NCBI RefSeq assembly: GCF_900111485.1
Contig: NZ_FOIC01000017.1
Location: 1-58,938 of the forward strand
Direction of reading: 5' to 3'
DNA from: Natrinema hispanicum
GTDB lineage: Archaea > Halobacteriota > Halobacteria > Halobacteriales > Natrialbaceae
DNA length: 58,938 nt
A program made the translations under genes and the position numbers. The notes beneath the pieces are model-generated. The model was not told the origin of the DNA. It worked only from the letters and a program-made list of their open reading frames with translations, and did not search any database. The first letter of the stretch is position 1. Every line of letters begins with the position of its first letter. Positions 1-8,492 of the stretch are shown piece by piece.

Positions 1-149
1 ATCTCACCGTCTTCATCCCACCGTTCTTGGATGTAGTAGCGACCGACGTTCCACAGTTTCGATGCTGCGAACCCGCACTGGTCGAGGTCGTCACGAATCT
101 GCGTGTGATTCGTGATGCGTGCGACGTAGGTGCGGGTTGTCTCCAGCAT
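1..149 (-). CDS. tnpB: TnpB (IS1341/IS200-IS605 type), N-terminus only
   Basis: The reverse strand opens with ATG at 149 and reads MLETTRTYVARITNHTQIRD, then a segment containing GFAASKLWNVGRYYIQE, before leaving the window. This is the typical start of haloarchaeal IS1341-type TnpB, the RNA-guided nuclease carried by IS200/IS605-like elements. Only about 50 of roughly 400 residues are visible, so catalytic residues cannot be judged. The left-end hairpin upstream (241-305) is nearly identical to those of the tnpB-less elements at 5065-5124 and 51646-51700, so this gene is the likely autonomous relative of that family. Confidence 0.85.
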   Translation of the reverse strand, partial: MLETTRTYVARITNHTQIRDDLDQCGFAASKLWNVGRYYIQERWDEDGE

Positions 150-240
150 CGTACTGTGTTCATAATCAGTTATGAAACAGAGGATCTTAGAGGCTATGTT
201 TGACGTGGAATATCCGGCCCTGTCGGTATCGGTGGAACGG

Positions 241-305
241 GTCACTGAGTGACGGCGCGTATCCACGGCCTGAAGGCCGTGGTATTGCGCCTGTTCCACC
301 TATAA
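241..305 (-). repeat. Left-end hairpin of the family A element
   Basis: An imperfect palindrome, CCACGGCCTGAAGGCCGTGG, is flanked by GCGCGTAT on one side and ATTGCGCC on the other, followed by TGTTCCACCTATAAA. The same block recurs at 5065-5124 with a compensating stem change (CCACGCCGTGAACGGCGTGG) and, on the other strand, at 51646-51700. It lies about 100 bp upstream of the tnpB start codon. Subterminal hairpins of this kind are what the TnpA transposase of IS200/IS605 elements recognises on single-stranded DNA. The exact cleavage point is not certain. Confidence 0.75.
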
Positions 306-382
306 AGAGATGGCCAGTTACGCCACCTTACAGTGGTGTACGTGTTGGATAACAAATATTGGATCAGCTGAACGCCTGTGAC

Positions 383-655
383 ATGGATGACCTCACAGGA
401 TTTCAACGAGACCTGCTGTACGTGATCGCTGGGTTTGATCGACCGTCTGGACAGGACATCAAAGACGAGGTTGAGGAATATTACAGTAGCGAGATCAATC
501 ATGGACGGCTGTACCCGAATCTCGACACCCTCGTCAACAAAGGTCTCGTCGAGAAAGGACAACTCGACAGGCGAACGAACTACTATGCGAGTACAGCGGA
601 CGGCGAGCAAGCGATCGTGGACCGACAAGAATGGAAATCACAGTACATCGGCTAA
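383..655 (+). CDS. PadR-family winged-helix transcriptional regulator
   Basis: A 90-residue protein starting MDDLTGFQRDLLYVIAG and containing INHGRLYPNLDTLVNKGLVE and RRTNYYAST, the hallmark helix-turn-helix and wing of the short haloarchaeal PadR proteins. It would bind DNA as a dimer; the regulated gene is unknown. The ATG at 383 is preferred over an in-frame TTG at 359 because family members begin at this MDDLTGFQ motif. The gene sits between the IS left end and a gene of unknown function (690-1541), which may be its target. Confidence 0.85.
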   Translation: MDDLTGFQRDLLYVIAGFDRPSGQDIKDEVEEYYSSEINHGRLYPNLDTLVNKGLVEKGQLDRRTNYYASTADGEQAIVDRQEWKSQYIG

Positions 656-689
656 TTATGGTTTCGCACGCTAACGTGCCTGTGTAGCT

Positions 690-1541
690 ATGTTCTCCGA
701 TCGCATTCGAGAACGCGTCGGTGGTATCGGTATCGCGCTTCTCGTCATCGTTCTCGCCAGCATCGGCTGGCGTCGGCGTGAGACGGCCCGGCGCGTGGCC
801 GAGCTTCGACAGACTGCGACCACGGGACGTAAGCGCGTGGTCACCGAAAATGATCTTGACGGACTCCCCACCCCTGTCCGCACATATTTCGACACCGTTC
901 TGCAGGAGGGACAGCCATTCATCGACTCGGTCCGCCTCGAACAGACCGGGAAACTGCGCCCCGGCGATGCAGCATCGCCGTGGAAACCGTTTACAGCGAC
1001 CCAGTACGTCACGGTCGATCCGCCAGGGTTCCTCTGGGATGCGTCGGTCAGCCTTGCGCCGCTCGTCTCGGTTCGCGTCCGTGACCGGTTCCACGACTGG
1101 ACGGGGGCTGCGAGCGTGTCGCTGTTCGGTGTCGTCCCACTCGAGAGAGACGACTCGAGTCCGGAACTGGAAGAAGCGGCACTGATGCGGTACCTTGCCG
1201 AGGCGGTCTGGTATCCGACTGCGCTCCTTCCCACAGCGGGGGTCGAGTGGGAGTCGATCGATGAGCGGACGGCGAAAGCGACCATCGAAAACGGGGCCGT
1301 GTCCGCTTCGCTCACGTTTTCGTTTACCGACAACGGTGAGGTAGCTCGTGTCCACGCTGATCGGTATCGACGTGTTGACGATGGCTACGAATCGACACCC
1401 TGGTCCGGCTACTGGCGGAACTACGAGACACGAAACGGTGTTCGCGTACCGACGGCGGGAGCGGTCGTCTGGCATCTCCCGGACGGCGATATGCACGCGT
1501 GGCAGGGACAGATCACGGCGCTACAGTACAACGAATTGTGA
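690..1541 (+). CDS. Membrane-anchored protein resembling DUF6920/DUF6544
   Basis: A 283-residue protein with one N-terminal membrane segment (about residues 12-27, GIGIALLVIVLASIGW) and a long soluble part. Recognisable motifs are LPTPVRTYFDTVLQEGQP, WKPFTATQYVTVDPPGFLWD and YLAEAVWYPTALLP, which resemble an uncharacterised family often annotated DUF6920 or DUF6544 (recalled, not searched). No catalytic residues are assigned. It lies 34 bp after the PadR regulator on the same strand, so the two may be co-transcribed. Confidence 0.7.
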   Translation: MFSDRIRERVGGIGIALLVIVLASIGWRRRETARRVAELRQTATTGRKRVVTENDLDGLPTPVRTYFDTVLQEGQPFIDSVRLEQTGKLRPGDAASPWKPFTATQYVTVDPPGFLWDASVSLAPLVSVRVRDRFHDWTGAASVSLFGVVPLERDDSSPELEEAALMRYLAEAVWYPTALLPTAGVEWESIDERTAKATIENGAVSASLTFSFTDNGEVARVHADRYRRVDDGYESTPWSGYWRNYETRNGVRVPTAGAVVWHLPDGDMHAWQGQITALQYNEL

Positions 1542-1923
1542 CAGCCGTTTCTCGATCACTTATCGCGTCTGATGGCCCACTCACTGCGAAGTAGCGATAG
1601 ATTCAACAGGTTGTTTGTCATACACTGACATGGCTGCCAGGGCAGCCAACGAGGACAGTCGTTTGCCGCAACTCGAGGGTGACGACGGTGTTTCTCCCAA
1701 CACTACTCGCCCTCTCCTGTGACTCTCGGCTTCTGTTCTCCATCCGACTCCGTGTCCCACCCACTAACAGACGCGTTGCTGCGACGTATCCGAGAACGTC
1801 CCGGTCCGATACTCTCGGACGTTCGTCTGACAGATCTGGTCTATCACGAATTATTATACCTAATTTGTTGCGAAATTCGGGGAATTGAGTTAGTTTTAAA
1901 CCACCGCCAGCACTCGATTGAAT
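1542..1923. other. Intergenic region with a TATA-like box before the acyl-CoA synthetase
   Basis: No convincing gene is seen. Short open frames here have no family resemblance and no typical halophile composition. A TTTTAAA at 1894-1900 lies about 25 bp upstream of the ATG at 1924, the right distance for an archaeal TATA box driving a leaderless transcript. Confidence 0.45.
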
Positions 1924-3534
1924 ATGGATCGACCACTGCTCGTCCCACAGTTTTTAGACCGTGCCCGAACGTATTTTGGCGAGGAAGAGGCCATCGTCGC
2001 TGCGAACGGCGATCGATTCACCTACGACGAGTTCGGTGAGCGAGCCGACCGACTCTCGGCAGCGCTGCAGGACCGCGGCGTCGAAAAAGGCGACCGCGTC
2101 GCCGTACTCGCGCCCAACACCCACTACCACCTCGAGTCGGTCTACGGGATCACACAGATCGGCGCTGTTCACACGCCGCTGAATTATCGACTTGTGCCCT
2201 CTGATTTCGAGTACATGCTCAACGACTGTGATGTGACCGCGATCATCGCAGACCACGAGTACGCCGATCAGGTCGAGGCCGTCCGTGACGAGGTGCCGGT
2301 CGAGACGTTCATCGCGTCCAACGCCAATGAGGTCGACGGTGACTGGGAGGACTTCGATGAGGTGCTCGCGGACACCGAGCCAACGTACGACCGGCCCGAG
2401 ATGGACGAAGAGGACATCATCACGATCAACTACACCTCGGGGACGACGGGTGACCCGAAAGGCGTGATGCGAAACCACCGCGGCGAGACCATCCACGCCT
2501 ACTCTTCGTCCGTCCACCGCGACATCAGCGATGACGACGTCTATCTGTGGACGCTGCCGATGTTCCACGTCAACGGCTGGGGTCACGTCTTCTCGATCAC
2601 CGGTATCGGCGGCACGCACGTCTGTACGCGCGGTGTCGACGCGGCCGACGTGTTCGAGACGATCCAGGAGGAAGACGTCTCGTACTTCTGTGCCGCACCG
2701 ACCGTGCTCAACATGCTGCTCGATTACCACGAGACGAACGATCCGGTGACGACGGGCGACAACGACGTTCGCGTCGCGACCGCCGGCAGCGCCCCGCCGG
2801 AATCGACGATCCGAACCGTCGAAGACGAGTTCGGCTGGGAACTGGCACACGTCTACGGCGCGACCGAAACCGGTCCGCTCATCGCCACTTCCGAGGTCAA
2901 TCGCTTCCTCGAGGACGATCAGGCCCGCTACGACATCAAGAAGCGACAGGGGATTCCGATGCTCGGCACGGAAATCCGCGTCGTCGACGATGACGGCAAC
3001 GAGGTCCCGTGGGACGACGCGACGATCGGCGAGATCGTCGTCCGTGGCAACCAGATCATGGAAGGCTACTGGGAGAACCCCGAGGAGACCGAGCGTGCGT
3101 TCAACGACCGCCTCGAGGGCTGGTTCCACATGGGCGATCTCGCCACCGTCGACGAGAACGGCATGATCGCGATCCAGGACCGTAAGAAGGACATCATCAT
3201 CTCCGGGGGCGAGAACATCTCGAGTATCGAACTCGAGGACACACTCTACGAACACCCCGAAGTCGCCGAGGTTGCCGTGATTCCGTCACCGAGCGACCAG
3301 TGGGGCGAGACGCCGAAGGCGTTTATTGTGCCTGCCAACGGTGATCCAACGGATCCCGGTGTGACCGCTGAGGAGATCATCGACTTCACTCGTGAGAACC
3401 TCGCGAGCTACAAGGTCGTTCGCCGGGTCGAGTTCGTCAAGCAGTTGCCGACGACGGCGACCGGGAAAGTCGAGAAGTACGAACTGCGCGAACAGGAGTG
3501 GGACGAAGAGGACTCGCTGGTCGGTCAGGGATAA
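1924..3534 (+). CDS. Acyl-CoA synthetase (AMP-forming fatty acid-CoA ligase)
   Basis: A 536-residue member of the ANL superfamily, which activates a carboxylic acid as acyl-AMP and transfers it to CoA. Visible motifs are the phosphate loop YTSGTTGDPKG (about 170-180), YGATETGP (about 311), FHMGDLA (about 401), the hinge region DRKKDIIISGGENISSIELE (about 420-440) and the catalytic lysine in TATGKVEKYE (about 515). The ATG at 1924 is chosen over an in-frame TTG at 1918. The chain length is that of medium/long-chain acyl-CoA synthetases; the substrate cannot be read from sequence. It stands alone, so its role is probably general fatty or organic acid activation. Confidence 0.9.
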   Translation: MDRPLLVPQFLDRARTYFGEEEAIVAANGDRFTYDEFGERADRLSAALQDRGVEKGDRVAVLAPNTHYHLESVYGITQIGAVHTPLNYRLVPSDFEYMLNDCDVTAIIADHEYADQVEAVRDEVPVETFIASNANEVDGDWEDFDEVLADTEPTYDRPEMDEEDIITINYTSGTTGDPKGVMRNHRGETIHAYSSSVHRDISDDDVYLWTLPMFHVNGWGHVFSITGIGGTHVCTRGVDAADVFETIQEEDVSYFCAAPTVLNMLLDYHETNDPVTTGDNDVRVATAGSAPPESTIRTVEDEFGWELAHVYGATETGPLIATSEVNRFLEDDQARYDIKKRQGIPMLGTEIRVVDDDGNEVPWDDATIGEIVVRGNQIMEGYWENPEETERAFNDRLEGWFHMGDLATVDENGMIAIQDRKKDIIISGGENISSIELEDTLYEHPEVAEVAVIPSPSDQWGETPKAFIVPANGDPTDPGVTAEEIIDFTRENLASYKVVRRVEFVKQLPTTATGKVEKYELREQEWDEEDSLVGQG

Positions 3535-3701
3535 CAGTAGATAGCGTTCCGGTTTCGTTATGCAGCGCCGAGTGTGAAACTCGCAGCAAATACAGTCGGA
3601 CGGTTATCGGCGCGAAAATCTACCTCTCTGGCTCTCAAGATCAGCCTGCTGAATACCGAAGGTACGGTCGGTACGACGGGTCGGACACATCGCGCGACCG
3701 A

Positions 3702-4526
3702 TTAGAGGTCGTCCATGTCATGGTCGCGGCCCCCATCAGTACCAACAAGACTGTGGCCACAGTGTGGACACTCGCCGACATCGGGGTGGCGTTCTGCCTC
3801 TATGAGAAAGCCCGATGCGAGAATACTCGCGGGGAGTGCGAAGATGGCGATACCGACGATCGTCGTGAGCGCACCGAGCACCTGGCCAAGCGGTGTCATC
3901 GGGACAACATCGCCATAGCCGACGGTGGTGAGTGTCACAATACTCCACCAGAGCGCTGCGGGGATCGAGCCAAAAGAGTCCGGTTGAGCAGACCGTTCGA
4001 CGAGGTACAACAGCGTTGCGGCGAACAGCGCCACTGCGCCCGTCCCGGTAAACGCGATCGCGAGGTCGTCGCGCTTGCGCCGGTAGACGGTCCGGAACCG
4101 CTGTCGGGACCCCTCGAAGCCCGGGAATCCGAGGAGATGCAGCACCCAGAGGAGTCGGATGGTTTGGAACTCCGGGATGCTGATGAACACACCGAGTGCG
4201 AACGGCACGATGACGAGGAGGTCGAGGACGGACGATGGGCGACGGAGAAACGCCACACGTGCATGCATCGGGTCTGTCGGCTCACTCACCGGGATAGCCC
4301 AGACTCGAACGACGAGCATGACTGCCAGCACACCGATAGATATCATCGCAAACAACGTCAGCACCGAGCCGTATCGTATCGCGACAACATCGACGGTTTC
4401 CATCACAGCCGAGATGGCATTGAGAATCACGAGCCACTGCAAGCCGTTGTTGAGCACTCGACCCACCGGATGGTCGGTCTCGGGAGCCAAGACGGCCCAG
4501 GTCCTGCGTTGCAGGCGTGAGAACAT
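3702..4526 (-). CDS. Potassium channel of the voltage-gated (Kv) fold
   Basis: A 274-residue membrane protein with about six hydrophobic segments and a canonical K+ selectivity filter, TVGYGD, at 201-206 in LWWSIVTLTTVGYGDVVPMT. The S4-like segment (about 118-150) has only one arginine (R124) before a basic stretch, so it may be a poor voltage sensor. The C-terminus carries CPHCGH (253-258), half of a zinc-ribbon-like motif. It would allow passive K+ flux, relevant to salt-in osmoadaptation. The start abuts mini-element A1, only 24 bp upstream, so its native promoter has probably been replaced. Confidence 0.88.
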   Translation of the reverse strand: MFSRLQRRTWAVLAPETDHPVGRVLNNGLQWLVILNAISAVMETVDVVAIRYGSVLTLFAMISIGVLAVMLVVRVWAIPVSEPTDPMHARVAFLRRPSSVLDLLVIVPFALGVFISIPEFQTIRLLWVLHLLGFPGFEGSRQRFRTVYRRKRDDLAIAFTGTGAVALFAATLLYLVERSAQPDSFGSIPAALWWSIVTLTTVGYGDVVPMTPLGQVLGALTTIVGIAIFALPASILASGFLIEAERHPDVGECPHCGHSLVGTDGGRDHDMDDL

Positions 4527-4549
4527 GCGCTAGTAAAAGCCGCCCAGGC

Positions 4550-5124
4550 TTGACATCCTCCTCCGCGTAAACGCGGAGGAATCCCGAGCGGTGGGAGTTT
4601 CAGGTTTGCAGTCCAATCGGCGGACTCCCAGTCCTTTCGGGGACGGGTAGTCCCACAGCGTCGGACTGGTGGACTGCTGGCCATGCCAAGTGGCCGTTAC
4701 CCCTATCCTCGACCGTGTATGGCATCCCGGTGTTATTTTGGCCACAGGGATGCCAGCAGGTGTCAGCGGACTTGGGGGGTATCGTCTCTCGTGCTTGAAG
4801 CAGTCGGCACATCGGCACACCTTTCGAGGATGTGGCGTTCACCGACTGCCCTTTCGGATACTGCCTCGTTATCGGGGGCGGACAGGCCGTGGTTCGAAAA
4901 TCGGAGATTTTCGTCATCACGAGAGAGCAAAGCTCTCTCGAACGACCTCCGCAGGACGGTTCGGAATCCGCTCCGACCAAGTCCTGCCCCTCGATTGGGC
5001 GACCTGCCACTTAAACATCTGCATGGGAAACTCAGATTATACATCCAAACGGTGTCTCCGCCCCGAGTGACGGCGCGTATCCACGCCGTGAACGGCGTGG
5101 TATTGCGCCTGTTCCACCTATAAA
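4550..5124 (-). mobile_element. Mini-element A1: tnpB-less IS200/IS605-like element
   Basis: About 575 bp, oriented on the minus strand. The right end at 4550 is TTGACATCCTCCTCCGCG with a perfect hairpin CCTCCGCG-TAAA-CGCGGAGG; the left-end hairpin lies at 5065-5124. The interior retains scrambled traces of the tnpB 3' end (for example EDRGNGHLAWPAVHQSD) but no complete TnpB or TnpA. Further hairpins are seen at 4897-4942 (GAAAATCGGAGATTTTC and GAGAGAGCAAAGCTCTCTC). Interior and right end closely match the copies at 51646-52213 and 58587-58938. The element separates the K+ channel promoter region from an MBL-fold gene fragment. Confidence 0.8.
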
Positions 5125-5246
5125 ACAGCCGACGCCCCGTCGGAGACGAGATACGAGACACACCTGGTCCCGGGGCAGACGATCTGGACGACGCCTTCGA
5201 TGGCCATCGTGGCGTATTCGATCGGGGTCGCAGACGTATCGCTCAT
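5125..5246 (-). pseudogene. N-terminal fragment of an MBL-fold hydrolase, cut by element A1
   Basis: From ATG at 5246 the minus strand reads MSDTSATPIEYATMAIEGVV and continues through CPGTRCVSYLVSDGASA, then runs into the left end of A1 and stops. The SYLVSDGASA stretch resembles the first strands of metallo-beta-lactamase-fold hydrolases, before the metal site. No remainder of the gene is visible beyond A1, where the K+ channel starts at once, so the rest was deleted. The family call rests on about 40 residues. Confidence 0.5.
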
Positions 5247-5338
5247 TGCGATCGTCGTCAGTGCGTGAATTACATGGCTGCTATTAATTGAAATAGTGGA
5301 TTCGATAGAGATATAATGGTCTGCTGTATGATGATGGC

Positions 5339-5458
5339 ATGGTTCGCTATGCCGCCTCGCGGTGTTCCACCTGCGGTGGAAAGCAAAAACTACGAGCAAA
5401 TAACTCTGTCTGGTGCCCAAACTGCGCTCAGTTTCTCTCCACTGCGTCGAAGTCGTAA
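5339..5458 (+). CDS. Zinc-ribbon microprotein (39 aa)
   Basis: ATG at 5339 begins MVRYAASRCSTCGGKQKLRA, followed by NNSVWCPNCAQFLSTASKS and a stop. Two CxxC motifs 15 residues apart (CSTC and CPNC) are the pattern of a small zinc ribbon, and such microproteins are common in haloarchaea. There is a TATA-like ATATAA at 5311-5316. No other start codon exists in this frame between the preceding stop (5306) and 5339. It could regulate by binding nucleic acid or protein; function unknown. The alternative is chance conservation in a noncoding stretch, less likely given the four well-placed cysteines. Confidence 0.5.
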   Translation: MVRYAASRCSTCGGKQKLRANNSVWCPNCAQFLSTASKS

Positions 5459-5727
5459 GTCCTCGAGTCGCCCAGTCCTCGAAGCGAGCGCGATTTCTGT
5501 ACGTCTCGATGAACCATCGAAGATGCTCGCTTCCATCTCCAGTACAACCTGTTGATCAGAACGAGTCGCGTGCTCCCTTATACCGGCTATTCTCTCCGAT
5601 ACCTGGGTTCGGACGAAACGGTTCGAACCCGCTGCCGTCATGCCGTTTTCGGCGAACACGGCGTCGGCACGTCGGTAAGGTTTGCACGGGGCGATAGACG
5701 AAGGTCGACAGTGGGCCAACGTCCCGT

Positions 5728-6051
5728 ATGTCGATCGCCTTGCGGACGCTCGACGACGGCGCGTGGATCAGCATCAACGATAGTCGGCAGGTAAGCGTCA
5801 GCGATGTCTGGTCGCTCACTACCGGCGCGTTCTGTGATTGTTCTCCAGCGTACGTCCTGCTCGAGGCGTTCGTCGATGTCGACATCGACGGCTCGATCGT
5901 CGTCGTCCACGCAGTCGGGCAGTGTCTCGAGTGTGGCACGCGTGATTCGATCGAGCGCCTTCCCGTCGGCCGCATCGTGAACGACGACTTCTATCCATAC
6001 GACCCCGAGGGCGTCCAGTGGCTCGTCGAACCCGACGGCGAACGTCCGTAA
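5728..6051 (+). CDS. Hypothetical haloarchaeal protein next to nitrite reductase
   Basis: A 107-residue acidic protein starting MSIALRTLDDGAWISINDSR. It has FCDCSPAYVLLEAF and a later QCLECGTRD, that is CxC plus CxxC, which could bind a metal. I do not recognise the family. It ends just upstream of the nitrite reductase gene on the same strand and may be transcribed with it, suggesting a link to nitrogen assimilation or cofactor supply. Confidence 0.65.
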   Translation: MSIALRTLDDGAWISINDSRQVSVSDVWSLTTGAFCDCSPAYVLLEAFVDVDIDGSIVVVHAVGQCLECGTRDSIERLPVGRIVNDDFYPYDPEGVQWLVEPDGERP

Positions 6052-6145
6052 GTCGATAGTGGCAAAGACGACCGGAACCGCCGAGACGCGGGGAGAACTG
6101 ACGACAGAGGACGTGTCTTATGTGTCTCCTCCATATGCGGTCGTA

Positions 6146-7921
6146 ATGCCTACCGACGTCGAGCACTGGAAGGATGAACTCTATGGAACCGAAATACGCG
6201 CCGAAATCGAGCGCTTCGCCGAGGAGGGTTGGGAGTCGATTCCCGAGGACGAGCGAGACGCCTGGTTCGAGCGCTTCAAATGGTTTGGCCTGTACCACCA
6301 GCGGGCTGGGCAGGAATCGTACTTCATGCTGCGGATCGGCCCGCCGAGTGGCGTCCTCAAGCCGGGCCAGTTCCGGCGCATCGTCGAGATCGCCGACGAG
6401 TTCTCCCGTGGCCCCGCCGAAAACCCCGAGTTCGGTAACGGCTGGCTCGACGTGACCACCCGACAGGCGATCCAGCTCCACTGGATCCGACTCGAGGACG
6501 TCCCCGAACTCTTCGATCGCCTTGAGGATGTCGGGCTCTCGACGGTCCAGGCGTGTGGTGACTCCTGGCGGAACATCGTCGGCTGCCCGGTCGCCGGCAA
6601 GGACAAACACGAGCACGTCGATGCGGGTGCCCTTGCGACCGAACTCAACGAGACGTTCAAGCAGAACGAAGCGCACTCGAACCTCCCGCGGAAGTGGAAG
6701 GTCTCAGTGACGGGCTGTGACGAAGGCTGTGGGCAGGGCGACATCAACGATCTCTCCTTTGAACCCGCCGAGAAGGAGCTCAACGGGGAGACGGTGACTG
6801 GTTACAACGTTCGCGTCGGCGGTGGCCTCTCGCGAAACGAGCCGCGATTCGCCCGGAATATCGATGTCTTCGCCACGCCGGAGCAGGCCGTCGACGTGGC
6901 GGGTGGACTCTCCGCGCTCTTCCGCGATCACGGTGATCGAGAGAACCGCTACAACGCTCGCATGAAGTTCCTCGTCGACGAGTGGGGGCCGGAGAACGTC
7001 CGCGAAACCCTGCAAGCGGACTACGTCGACTTCGAACTCGAGACGGCCGGTGATGACCTCCGCGAGTCGTATTCGTACAACGCTGGCGACGCCGACGGCA
7101 AACACGACCACGTCGGCGTCCACGAGCAGGTCGACGGGAAGTACTACGTTGGATTGAACGTCCTCGTCGGCAGGATCGGCGTCAACGACGCCTACGAGAT
7201 CGCCGACGCAGCCGAGGCGTACGCCTCCGGCGAAGTGCGGCTGACGCAGCGTCAAAACATCATCCTCACCGACGTCCCCGAGGAGAACCTCGACGCGTTG
7301 CTCGCAGAGCCGGTGTTCGAGGAATACAGCCCCGACCCCCATCCGTTCCAGCGCGGGTCGATCGCCTGTACGGGCACCGAGTTCTGTTCGCTCTCGATCG
7401 TCGAGACGAAAAACCGGCAAGTTCGCTACGCCCGCTGGCTCAAGGAGAACGTCGACCTCCCCGACGGCGTCGAGAACTTCCACATTCACCTATCTGGCTG
7501 TACGGCCTCGTGTGCCCAGCCCCAGATCGCCGATGTCTCCCTGCGAGGGATGAAAACGCGCAAGAACGGCGAACCGGTCGAAGCCCTCGACATCGGGCTC
7601 GGCGGTGGACTCGGTGAGAACCCACAGTTCGCCTCCTGGGTCGCCGAACGCATCCCGGCGGACGAAGTCCCCGGTGCGATCGCAACCCTCCTCGAGAACT
7701 TCGCGGCTGCCCGTGACGGCTCGGAGAGTTTCCGAGAGTTCGTTCTCGAGCGAGACGACGAGGAACTGGCCGACCTCATCGAACCCGAAGAGACGGACTA
7801 CGACGATCCGTACATGCACAATACGAAACGGACCTGGTATCCCTACGCCGAGGACGACGACCTCGAGGCAAGTCCAGCTCCGGCACGAGCCGACGGCACA
7901 CCGATTCCATCGGACGACTAA
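6146..7921 (+). CDS. nirA: Ferredoxin-dependent nitrite (or sulfite) reductase
   Basis: A 591-residue siroheme/4Fe-4S reductase. The two cysteine pairs that hold the cluster and siroheme are seen as C408-x5-C414 (ACTGTEFCSLS) and C452-x3-C456 (HLSGCTASCAQPQIAD). The duplicated ferrodoxin-like and substrate-binding halves are full length. The ATG at 6146 (MPTDVEHWKDELYG) matches the usual start of haloarchaeal NirA; an in-frame GTG at 6059 would add 29 residues without family support. It reduces nitrite to ammonium with ferredoxin in the cytoplasm. Sulfite reductases share the fold, so the substrate is inferred from the NirA-like start and the neighbour at 7923. Confidence 0.85.
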   Translation: MPTDVEHWKDELYGTEIRAEIERFAEEGWESIPEDERDAWFERFKWFGLYHQRAGQESYFMLRIGPPSGVLKPGQFRRIVEIADEFSRGPAENPEFGNGWLDVTTRQAIQLHWIRLEDVPELFDRLEDVGLSTVQACGDSWRNIVGCPVAGKDKHEHVDAGALATELNETFKQNEAHSNLPRKWKVSVTGCDEGCGQGDINDLSFEPAEKELNGETVTGYNVRVGGGLSRNEPRFARNIDVFATPEQAVDVAGGLSALFRDHGDRENRYNARMKFLVDEWGPENVRETLQADYVDFELETAGDDLRESYSYNAGDADGKHDHVGVHEQVDGKYYVGLNVLVGRIGVNDAYEIADAAEAYASGEVRLTQRQNIILTDVPEENLDALLAEPVFEEYSPDPHPFQRGSIACTGTEFCSLSIVETKNRQVRYARWLKENVDLPDGVENFHIHLSGCTASCAQPQIADVSLRGMKTRKNGEPVEALDIGLGGGLGENPQFASWVAERIPADEVPGAIATLLENFAAARDGSESFREFVLERDDEELADLIEPEETDYDDPYMHNTKRTWYPYAEDDDLEASPAPARADGTPIPSDD

Positions 7922-7922
7922 C

Positions 7923-8234
7923 ATGGCTGACCGGCTAATGAAAGTCAACGCGTACACGACTCTCGATCTCGTCGACGCCGTCGTGACGGGCCACGACTTC
8001 GAGACGGAATCGCTGGCCGTCGTGAACGCAACGGCGGAGAGGGACCACCCCGACTGCGTCCGGTTGCAGTTCGAACTGGACAACATGACCGAAGCCCACC
8101 TGCCCGCACATATGGAAGCCCTCGAGTTGACGCCCGAGCAAGCTCGGACGCTTGCGGCGGACCTCGAGAAACACGCCGCGCGCGTCGAGGAGGCACACGA
8201 CACGCAGTCGGCTGCGGATCGTTCCGACGCCTAA
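7923..8234 (+). CDS. DUF6360-like small protein paired with nitrite reductase
   Basis: A 103-residue acidic protein starting MADRLMKVNAYTTLDLVDAV, with a conserved-looking LTPEQARTLAADLEKHA helix near the C-terminus. The ATG follows the nirA stop by one base, so translation is probably coupled. I recall this family (DUF6360) as a frequent haloarchaeal neighbour of nitrite reductase; its function is not known. It might assist maturation or electron delivery. Confidence 0.75.
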   Translation: MADRLMKVNAYTTLDLVDAVVTGHDFETESLAVVNATAERDHPDCVRLQFELDNMTEAHLPAHMEALELTPEQARTLAADLEKHAARVEEAHDTQSAADRSDA

Positions 8235-8492
8235 TCACCACCCATACGGGCTGCTGTCACTGTGTCTCGGCGCATCCGCAATGGGGTGCAACTGCATCGG
8301 CACTGACTGAGAGGGGTCTGTATCAGCTTCGGCGTTGCTGAAACAGTTTGAGAACGCGGGCTCTCGGTGTGTTATTTCGCTGAAAATACGTCCGACAGCG
8401 CTTTGGGACACGCAGAAAACGTACCTCCTTACGTACCAATTCGTATGTGAACACTGCCGGGGAGAGCCAACGACCATCGAGGAGGATACGAA

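Noticed and set aside
534-1496. Long open frame of 320 codons on the minus strand opposite the DUF6920-like gene
   Set aside because: It is rich in Arg, Cys and His, lacks halophile-type acidity and has no family motif. GC-rich genes give such antisense frames by codon bias.
1719-2039. 106-codon ORF overlapping the start of the acyl-CoA synthetase
   Set aside because: It overlaps the true start and TATA box of the synthetase and shows no homology pattern.
1954-3255. 433-codon minus-strand frame opposite the acyl-CoA synthetase
   Set aside because: Antisense shadow; the plus-strand product has all ANL motifs.
3498-4520. 340-codon plus-strand frame opposite the K+ channel
   Set aside because: Histidine- and arginine-rich shadow; the minus strand carries the TVGYGD filter.
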